From Avena insularis (taxonomy: Eukaryota; Streptophyta; Magnoliopsida; Poales; Poaceae): a stretch of DNA of 64,000 nt. Under the pieces are notes generated by a model. The model was not told the origin of the DNA and did not search any database. It saw only the letters and a list, made by a program, of their open reading frames with translations. A program made the translations under genes and the position numbers. Shown here piece after piece: positions 56,060 to 64,000 of this stretch; position 1 is the first letter of the stretch, and the number at the start of each line of letters is the position of its first letter. The stretch is taken from the NCBI GenBank assembly GCA_023614405.1, contig CM042697.1, positions 305,010,323-305,074,322 on the forward strand. The letters run 5' to 3'.

Positions 56060-56904
56060 ATGAGGGGGTCTTCCTTTATTTCCCCTATGGTAGAAATCTC
56101 CACTTTTAAGCAAAAAAGTGAGGAAAGTTTTAAGGAAGCGTGGTCTAGAATATCTGCTTTCCAGAGGGAAACTGAGCCTAAGGTAAGCGTCAGCTTGGTT
56201 ATTCATAGTTTTTACCACGGTATTCTCTCCGTTATAGATATGTTTTGGATTCTGTGGCTGAGAAAGATTTTTTGCTTTGTACTGAGGATGAAGCTTATGA
56301 TGCCATAAGGAAATTAATCATGACCTATGGTACACCTGGCAAGTCTGATTCTTCTTTCACAAGTATTTTTGCTAGGTTGAACCATCTTGAGACCAGTATT
56401 GCTGCCATGAATAGTTGCTATCACACTCTTAGGGCTTACCATGATTATGTTCCCATAAATTTCGAGCCTTCAAAGTGGTTTCCCACAATCAATGTTTCTA
56501 TAAATACTACACTTTTTGATGCTCGCTGTGATATCATGTCTGAATTTTGTCTCATGCCTAAAGATATTTTTGATTCCTTGAGTCTTTTGGGGCTTATTGT
56601 AGGAGGAGAGGAAATATATCTTACCAACAATGCCACTATATTTCCCATTGGAATAGCTTAAGGTGTGTTTACAAAAATCTCAGGGAAAATGGTGTCTACT
56701 GATTATCTTGTTATTGAATGTGTAGGCAAAGGATAGATCACACTTGGAAGATCTCAACTGAAACACCTTGGGGCAGTAATAGATGTGGGAAAAGGCATCA
56801 TACACTTCACTCCCCCGGTAAGCAATCATATCTTCCCTAAGGAGAAAAAGAAAGGTAAGAAAAGAAGGAACAAGAGGGGCAATTCTTCATTTGAAAATAC
56901 TTGA
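56060..56904 (+). pseudogene. Gypsy gag and protease-like remnant
   Basis: ATG 56060 starts a frame with KQKSEESFKEAWSRISAFQR, a gag capsid-type helix. A frameshift near 56220-56250 moves to LDSVAEKDFLLCTEDEAYDA and GTPGKSDSS. A retropepsin-like region follows (LFDARCDIMSEFCLMPKDIF), but the usual D-I-G is D-I-M, so the active site glycine is lost. Stops at 56659 and 56737 interrupt the tail (QLKHLGAVIDVGKG). No pol domains follow. Confidence 0.8.
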
Positions 56905-59619
56905 TTCTTCTTGCTTCTTGTGCCTAACTTAAAGGCGTTAAAGAAAAGCACTTGTTGGGAGATAACCCAAGAGTTTCCTTGAGTATTGGAAGTTATTTCT
57001 TCTGTAATAACCTCTCCTTATCCTTTTTGTTTTTGCTTTTTGTGACAAGAATGACCTCTAATGAGAGGGAAGTAAGATTTGGGTAGTTGCTGTCCTGAAA
57101 CAGATTTCTGTCCTCCACAAAAAAAAATTCGTGAGGAGGCTCCGTAACGCGGATTGAGCTCAAAATTTACGAATAAATCCCCCAGTATGTTAGATAACTT
57201 TCTTTAGTTCAACACCTTTTGATTTGAGCAACATAAGTTGTTCGAAAAAATTGTTTCTACCCGCTGGTCTGTTTTGACATATTTCTGCCATTATTTGCAT
57301 TTGCTTCTTATTGATTCCTTTTTGAGTTCTCTTCGGGTAAATTGAGCTTTTTGAAGGAGTTACTACAGTATCTTGTGTTTTTAGTAAAAATCTTTGTTGT
57401 TCCAAAGCTTTGCCAGTGGTCTAATATCTTTTGAATACAATAATGTTGCTAATGAAGATTGTGTGAAGTTTTGTATGAAGGAAAAATTCCAGGTGTAGTG
57501 AGAGAATGATGCAATGAGATGAAGAATGGACAAAATCTCAAGCTTGGGGATGCCACCATGGTGTCACCCGAAGAAATATCCAAGAGGTACAAGCGTCAAA
57601 GCTTGGGGATGCCCAAGGCATCCCCTTATTCATCAATAAAAACGCAGGTCTATCTAGACACTTCGTTGTTATTGTTTCATGCACAGTTATGTTGTTCTTC
57701 GAGCGTCTTAGTTTTCATTTGCTTTGCTTAGGTTGTTTAGTTGGCTTGAATAAAGTAGTTTGGACCCCCGTTCTCGCTGTGTTGTTTTGCAAATTAGGTT
57801 GCTTGGTGTTTGGAAAGGAGTAGTAAGTTCTTGCTTGAAGTGCAAGAGGAGGTTGTATTGACTGTGACTTAGACTTTAGCATGACATTCTAGGTGTTGTT
57901 TTGGCATTATGCTTAGTGATTATTTCTGTAGCATGTCTTGTTCCAAACAATTGGGATTTCTTAGTGTGCCTTGAAGAATTTATGCGTTGTTTTAGCATGC
58001 AAAAGCATAGTATTGTGGTATTCTCCTTTGATGTTTTGCTTGGGTTTACTTGGCACATGCTCACACCATGTTATGACTATGACAATTCACCATTAGCCTC
58101 TATGATCATTTAGTCCTTGACTTGTAGTACCACTCTTTGCTTTGATTAGTTTGCTTTGTTGCATTGCATGATTTTGGCCATTATTGCTCTCTTAGTTGGT
58201 TTCTCCCAGTCGTTTGCTAGCCTCCACTTGTATGAGTAAGTTCTACTCATGCCTCCAACTCCCAAGAAACCAAGTTATTCAAATGTGTCCACTATAAAAT
58301 CCTATGCATGGTGGGTTACACCATTCAAGTATATTCTTGTTTTCATCTATCTTCCAATTAAAAACTATTTTGTTATGTGAAAACTTAGTGATTAAAGCCC
58401 TCAAGAACTTGATGGAACATTTTATTATTTGCCCCTAATAAACTTGAACCATTGTGACAACTTTGTTGTATATGCTTGCACTTATAAGTTGGAATTAGCA
58501 GAACCGTGCTGTCACGGGGAACGTTTTCAACATTGCACTTTTACCTTGTTGTACTCAGTTGATATCATGTTCTTTTGTCTATGGAAGTCACCGGTGTGAA
58601 ATAAAGAGGGAACTTGTAAGTCCATGGAGTTTGTATCCTGTGTTAGAGAAACGCCTGGGCCGCTAGCCTAAGCCATGCCTAATCATGGTGGAAACTTGCA
58701 GCATCACCATAGTGACATCTATGAAGCATTCTTCTTATAAAAAAAAGAGAGACACATTGAGAAAATAGGAAAGAGATAAAAAAGCACCATATTCACATGG
58801 TACATAAGAAGAATTGCTGAGATGATCATTATCTGCTTGCCTTGTCATTTTGGTTATGGGAAAGCTCTTGTACCATGTGCAAGGGGTACCCCGTTGGCGG
58901 TTCTCAATGATATGCAAATGCTTATAGTGACGAGAACCTACCTGGACCCAAAGTTGAGTATGAAGGAGGTGTGGCCCTCATATTCAAGGGGCATGAGATT
59001 GCCAACTTATACTTCGTCAAGCATATACTCCAGCTTTGCCACTGTAATCTTAACCACTTGAAGATGCTTATGATAGAGGCAATGAGGGCTGAAAGCTAAC
59101 AAGTACCATAATTTTTGGAAGCTCTTTTTGAAACTTGTAATCACTGCTTCTTTTACAAAAAGTCCTTTCTTCCACCATTATTGAGTCTCCACCTTCTACC
59201 TTTAGGCAACATTAAGAGAGCATAGTTGTCATTCTGTGTGCAGTGTTCCAAAGCTTATTAATTGATGCATATTGTGTTATTACTTGCTCTTGTGCTACTT
59301 GTTTCTAGTCACCCTTGTGAACTTTGTAGGTGTCCTATCCATTATATTGATAATCTATGAGGGACAAGCTGATTGCCACTATGCTATGTTTTCTGTATGT
59401 GAAACAAACAAACATTTTTCAATGCATGTTATTCATGATCTTTGTTTGTAGCTTGTCATGTTGCATGCAAAGTTACTATGTCCTATTGTTAGAACTCCAT
59501 CTTTCATGCACATGTTTAGAGTTCTTTGATCCCAGCTTTCAATGCTTGCAAATGGTTGGATATTTATTCTGAGGGTGCATGTCACCTCAAAAATTATTCT
59601 ATTTATCACTTACCTACTC
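56905..59619 (+). other. Gypsy internal non-coding region
   Basis: About 2.7 kb between the protease remnant and polypurine tract with only short frames. 'gcttggggatgcc' phrases near 57541 and 57601 echo the sequence before the 3' LTR, typical of the 3' internal region of large Triticeae Gypsy elements. Confidence 0.7.
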
Positions 59620-59650
59620 GAGGACGAGCAGGAGTTAAGCTTGGGGATGT
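59620..59650 (+). other. Gypsy polypurine tract region
   Basis: GAGGACGAGCAGGAGTTAAG then CTTGGGGATG directly before the TGATAC of the 3' LTR. Confidence 0.75.
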
Positions 59651-61222
59651 TGATACATTGGAAACGTATCTATAATTTTTGATGCTCCATGCTTGTTGTG
59701 TATCTACTTTGCTTTACTTGTCTACACTTTGAGGTGCTTTTTACATGTTTTCTGTTACTAACCTATTAACAAGTTGCAATAGTGCCAGATGCATGTTTTC
59801 TGCTGTTTTTGGTTTCAGAAAAGTTAGTAAAGAAATATTCTCGGAATTGGACGGGACAAACGCCAAAGTCAAGTACTTTCCGTGGGGAACAAGAAGTCTA
59901 GAGGAGATCTGGAGGGGCCAGCCAGGGGGGCCAGACCCACCCCAGGCGCGGGGATAGGTGGGCCCGCTCCTGGCTATGGTTTGGTGGCCCTGGCCGCCTC
60001 CCGATCTCGCCCCTTCGCCTATAAGAATCCCTCGATGCAGAAACCCTGAGTACCCGATCAGAAATCCACGAAACCGTCTATAGCCGACGCCACCATAGTC
60101 CCTAGATAGGGGGATCTGAAGTTCTTCCCGGCACCCTGCCGGAGGGGAGATCATCCGGAGTCCTTCTCTCCTGTATGATACGTGAGTAGTTCCACCTTGG
60201 ACTATGGGTCCATGTAGTAGCTAGATGGTTGTATCTCCTCCTTTGTGGTTTTATGTATAGATCTTGTGAGCTCCGTTTATGATCAAGATCTAATCTTTTT
60301 GTAATCATGCATGTTGTCTTTGCGGGGATCTGATGAATATTGGGATTATTATGTTGGTTTTATTAATGGTTTTGTTTTTATGATTCAATCATGTCTGTGT
60401 TGTTTGTGATCTTGCATGCTCTCCGTTGCTAGTGGTTATCTTGGCCAAGTAGTTGCTAGTGACTCCAAGAGGGCGTATTTATGCTCAATAGTGGGTTCAT
60501 GCCTCTAGTTTCTAAGGGAAGTGACAGAAATCTCTTCGGTTGTAGATGTGCTGTTGCTACTAGGGAGAAAACAACGGTCTGTTGTTCATGGAACATGTGG
60601 ACTGTTTACCTTACACATTTTTCCTAAAGAAGTTGTCTGTTGCTTGCAACTTAATACTGGAGGGGGTTCGGATGATAACCTGAAGGTGGACTTCTAGTTA
60701 TAGATGCAGCTGGATGGAGGTATATGTATATTGTTGTATTGCCCAATCAACCTCATAGGATCTTTCTAACTAGTAATTACATTGTTATGCCTTGCTTAGT
60801 TCCTGTCAATTGCCCCGCTGTAATTTGTTTTCCCTTCATGCCATGCTGTTTATTTAAGGAGAGCACCTCTAGTGATCTATGGACCCCGGTCCAATCTTTA
60901 CCATTGATACATCTTCCACTGTTACTTGTTTACTTGCTGCAAACCATTACCTTCCACACCATACGTTTAATCCTTTGTTACAGCAAACCGGTGAGCTTGA
61001 CAACCTCACTGATTCGTTGGGGAAAAGTCTTGAGTTTGTGTTGTGTAGGTCTTCGCGTTGCTTGTAACACCTATGTGACGTTTCCTTCCTCCTACCGGTT
61101 AGATAACCTCGGTCTCAACTGAGGGAAGACTTGTTGTTGTGCTCTTCACACCTTGCTCTTCGGGTTTCCAACAAGACTACACATCAAGCACCAAGTTCTC
61201 TGGCGCCACCAAGGAGTCATCA
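59651..61222 (+). repeat. Gypsy 3' LTR
   Basis: 1572 bp, matching the 5' LTR. It carries a few extra bases, for example 'gatcaagatctaatcttttt' near 60280-60300, and a TATA-like TATAAGAA at 60020. Confidence 0.93.
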
Positions 61223-61365
61223 GTTGATAGGAGGAGGAAACTAACCAACCCGGGGCCCCAAACAAACAAAAGGGAATGAGAGAAATGATCGGAACGATTG
61301 AGGAAATAAAGATAATGGCGGCCCCTTTCCTTTCGCCCTTTTCTTTTTCCCAGGTATTTTTGGGG

Positions 61366-61437
61366 GTAGCAATAGAAATGTGAATTAGTACCCGTATCTG
61401 CTGATACCTGAATTGCTTCCACTTTTGAATCAGCTAG
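61366..61437. repeat. Mosaic repeat, relative of 34671-34738
   Basis: See 34671-34738; on minus it forms part of a 170-codon open frame (61689-61177) that I do not recognise. Confidence 0.9.
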
Positions 61438-61494
61438 GCGAGAGCCCTGTTGTCCTACTAAAATGGATTCTAATAAATTCACAAGCAAAACAAA

Positions 61495-61613
61495 CAACGC
61501 GTGAAATGTCGCAGCGGCAAACCCAACGGACGATATAGATAAAAGAAACGACGTCAACATGAATGCGCGTAACCAAGAAGGAAATTCGTTCTTTTTTCTC
61601 TTGTTCAGCTTAT
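61495..61613 (-). repeat. Mosaic repeat, about 115 bp, copy 1 of 2
   Basis: Matches 63724-63835: 'gatatagataaaagaaacga', 'cgtcaacatgaatgcgcgta', 'accaagaaggaaattcgtt'. On minus it encodes a membrane-like string (SWLRAFMLTSFLLSISSVGF) whose source gene I do not recognise. Confidence 0.92.
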
Positions 61614-63110
61614 CATCCAAGAAAAGGAAATGAAGCTTCCGACGAGACACGGAAATACTGCGCGCAACGACGACCGGAGAATCCCCCAATCAACCCGATG
61701 ACCGCAAATGGGTCGGTCGATCCGGCGGCACGTCAATTCATCTCAAGTGGGAGCCATTTTGCATTGAAACTCGGTATCAGCAGAGTCATCTCCTGAGAAA
61801 GACTTCTTTATTATTTATACAAGATTTCAGAGAACATAGTGAAGCCCTCAAAGCGCTAACAAAGTCGTAAATAGAGAAGTTTTCCAGATACCCGCGGTTG
61901 GCCTTAGCTTTAGGTTGGCGCTTTCTTTTCAATTAGGGAATCTATCACCCATGGCACCTTCATCCTCAGCAATAAGGTCAAGTATTTCATAGAGTGATCT
62001 TATTTTTAGGCTTCGTCTTCGACAGAGCAGAGCAGGGCGTTGACCTCTCACACTCCCGAAGAGAAAGGCGAAGCCTCTACTTGATGACCCTACCCATTTC
62101 CATTGGTTCCATTAGGGCGGGGGGAGGGCCAATGGCCCAAACAAATCCTACTTGCGACTCCTCTGGTTTGCTTCCTTCTTTTGATCCAATTCATACTTCT
62201 GTGTTTTTCTTTCTACTTGCTTCCCTTTCAAAACCACTGGATCGAAGGCAGAAGAACATTTAGGATTGGCTGAATCTCCGAATGTAGCTACTACATCCCT
62301 TTCTTTTTGGTGTTGAGAAACATGTTCGGATGCAACTTTCATTGAAAAATAAGCATAATGAATTAACTGAACACATTTTTCATAGAATGACTGTTCATGT
62401 TCACACCAGAGTGCTGAGGTTGTCTCGTCTTGCTATTTCCATCCACCAACCATGAGAGTGTTAATCAACTCCACCTTGGCAAAGGGGCCCGACAAAGATA
62501 TTATTAAGTGGTGCCTGCAGCGGGCCCGGGCACTGTGGCACTACGTGGCTACTATACTACCGGTTGCTTTCGAGTAGTGTTTCCAATCAAGGAACCACTC
62601 CTCTCTATCTCTAGTAAACCTGTCTGGAACAGAAAGACGAACTAATTGATAGCTTTCCGTACGCCCACTTTGATAGGGAGGGTCGCCTAGGGAAATCGAT
62701 GTAGGGGTGGACAAGCGAAGAATATTCTCTATCGGTAATTATGCTTGTCAGCGGTTGCTGAAACCAGTCCATTCATTTAGAAAGAATGTTTTCGCCAGGT
62801 TTCCATACCTATTGCCATTGGTCGAGCAAATAGGGGTCACAGAAGTAAGAAATAGATGCAGCAGGAGGATACCTAACCTTTGGCAGAAGGACAATAGATA
62901 AGGGCTCCCCCATCAGGTCTAGACCCTTTGCCTTCTTTCTTTGTCGAGACGAAAAAGGAACCTCGATTGAAAAATGTGAGTCTATTTTGCCCACTTTATC
63001 CATCCCCCTCTATCAAAATGATCAAAAAGTCGATTCCAGAGCTGAAGGCAAAAAAGATACTCTGGTGTAGCTTCTCCGGAGGATTTACCTACTATCGGGC
63101 GGCTCCTAGA

Positions 63111-63197
63111 TCAATGGCACAACCTAGACCTAAACGCACAAAAAGAAAATAAATGAAATTATGTACCTGGGGTGCTCGCTTCTCCTGGCCATCATGA
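63111..63197 (+). repeat. Mosaic repeat copy 2 of 2
   Basis: Partner of 26811-26898. Confidence 0.85.
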
Positions 63198-63723
63198 GAT
63201 TTTTTTGACCCAGATAGACCCAGCACTTCCTACATTGACTATTTAGGAAAAAGGAGATGTTTGGACGATAAGAGATCTACTACGGGATACTGTGTATATT
63301 CAAGAAGCAGGCATTGGTCTATCTCAAGAATGGGGAGGGAATCTCCCATAGTTCTTCCCTTCTACCTCTCGATCTTGCCATTTTGGTCTTTGTAGACCCA
63401 TTTGCAACCCTACTGCTGAAGTAAGTAGAAAGCATCATATTCCCGTTTTTCGAACACTTGATCAGGAACCGGGCGCAGAAATTCCTTGAAGATACCTACA
63501 ACCAATGCCTAAATAAACGCATATGTCGAAAAGTTCCACTACTAATAGATTCAGTAAAGAAAGGCCCGGAACAGGCTGAGCTACTGGAATTACCCCTGCT
63601 ATGTAGAATGGGATAGTGTCAACGTCCTTCATTATAGTACCGAAGATTCTAGGGGGCTGGCAGCACTGAACATGGTTCCGAGTCAAGATATTGTGTTTGG
63701 TTCGGGAGACAACCATTGTAGAA

Positions 63724-63835
63724 AGCGTGAAATGTCGCTGCGGGCGAACCCAACGGATGATATAGATAAAAGAAACGACGTCAACATGAATGCGCGTAAC
63801 CAAGAAGGAAATTCGTTCTTTTTTCTCATGTTTAG
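63724..63835 (-). repeat. Mosaic repeat copy 2 of 2
   Basis: Partner of 61495-61613, with a small indel that changes the reading frame relative to copy 1. Confidence 0.92.
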
Positions 63836-64000
63836 ATTTTGTTTCTAGGAATGTTTTATTAATTCATTTTCATTCCATTTGTACCCCTCCCCATTGAAGA
63901 CCATCCAGGTCTTAACCCGACAGATGAAAGGGTGGTTGATTTACAGGGTCAAAGATTCACTAAAAAGATAGTTGGCGGGTCTCTTTGTATGTCTTGTCCA

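Larger units (their letters stand above)
54301..61222 (+). mobile_element. Gypsy-type LTR retrotransposon without pol (non-autonomous)
   Basis: The two LTRs (54301-55844 and 59651-61222) begin TGATACGTTGG and TGATACATTGG and are nearly identical apart from substitutions and a few short indels. The primer site and polypurine tract are in place. Flanking pentamers are GTAGA (54296-54300) and GTTGA (61223-61227), a target duplication with one mismatch. The interior of 3.8 kb holds only a degenerate gag/protease remnant and no reverse transcriptase or integrase. It lies within the organelle mosaic and so inserted after it formed. Confidence 0.93.
61223..64000. other. Organelle mosaic, second block
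   Basis: Continues beyond the Gypsy insertion. It holds copies of repeats from the first block (61366-61437, 63111-63197) and its own duplicated segment (61495-61613 and 63724-63835), but no gene fragment I can name. Open frames are listed only where they overlap repeats. Confidence 0.7.

Noticed and set aside
61177..61689. 170-codon minus open frame
   Set aside because: Starts inside the Gypsy LTR end and runs through mosaic repeats; part is membrane-like but I cannot match it to a known organelle protein. Kept only as repeats.
24217..64000. Window part as a real mitochondrial chromosome
   Set aside because: No gene is complete, nearly all carry indels or stops, plastid pieces equal mitochondrial ones, and Gypsy, Copia and CACTA elements with normal target duplications flank or invade it. 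Nuclear DNA is the better reading.

Overview
This window is nuclear DNA from a grass, most likely of the Triticeae (wheat, barley, rye or Aegilops type). It holds no intact host gene. Roughly half is nested transposable elements. The rest is an unusual patchwork of short broken pieces of chloroplast and mitochondrial genes mixed with scraps of nuclear genes. The grass call rests on the style of the LTR elements (Copia with a 1.6-kb LTR, Ty3/Gypsy LTRs beginning TGATACG), on a CACTA transposon of the usual grass type, and on fragments such as mitochondrial rps2. All identifications come from reading the sequence and remembered family motifs; no search was run.

Layout. 1-6914: a Copia retrotransposon whose 5' LTR is cut by the window edge, with gag-protease-integrase-RT-RNase H broken by several stops and frameshifts. 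6915-8759: an LTR-like non-coding remnant. 8760-24216: a Ty3/Gypsy element on the minus strand (5' LTR 22715-24216, gag, protease) split by a CACTA DNA transposon at 9931-21778. The CACTA is bounded by the 3-bp target duplication ATG, and the interrupted reading frame rejoins exactly once the insert and one ATG are ignored. The CACTA carries two divergent broken genes: a TNPA-like (Transposase_24) gene on minus and a tnp2 transposase lacking its catalytic N-terminal half on plus.

24217-54300 and 61223-64000: the organelle mosaic. Plastid pieces recognised are rpl14, psaC, atpA, rps4, two 23S-type rRNA pieces, atpE, rpoB, ycf3 exon 1, rpoC2, ndhH, petB and part of trnS-UGA. Mitochondrial pieces are cox3, nad4, atp6 (two adjoining halves about 19 kb apart), rps12, nad1, nad9, atp1 (two overlapping copies), rps2, two bits of the large rRNA, trnK-UUU, trnP-UGG and group II intron fragments. 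Between them lie nuclear scraps: LRR receptor kinase pieces, a LINE endonuclease piece, and Gypsy RNase H and protease pieces. Most pieces are 50-330 bp, in random order and strand. The mosaic also holds many internal 60-170 bp duplications and one near-perfect 172-bp-armed inverted repeat. 54301-61222: a structurally complete Gypsy element without pol (non-autonomous), inserted into the mosaic with a near-perfect 5-bp target duplication.

Interpretation. The mosaic looks like organelle DNA that reached the nucleus, was shredded and rejoined, duplicated in small blocks and left to decay, then was invaded by retrotransposons. Such dense shuffled organelle DNA is reminiscent of what is reported for rye and Aegilops B chromosomes, but also occurs on ordinary chromosomes; the window cannot decide. 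The most distinctive piece is an open frame fusing the plastid AtpA N-terminus to mitochondrial COX3, of the kind seen in cytoplasmic-male-sterility chimeric genes.
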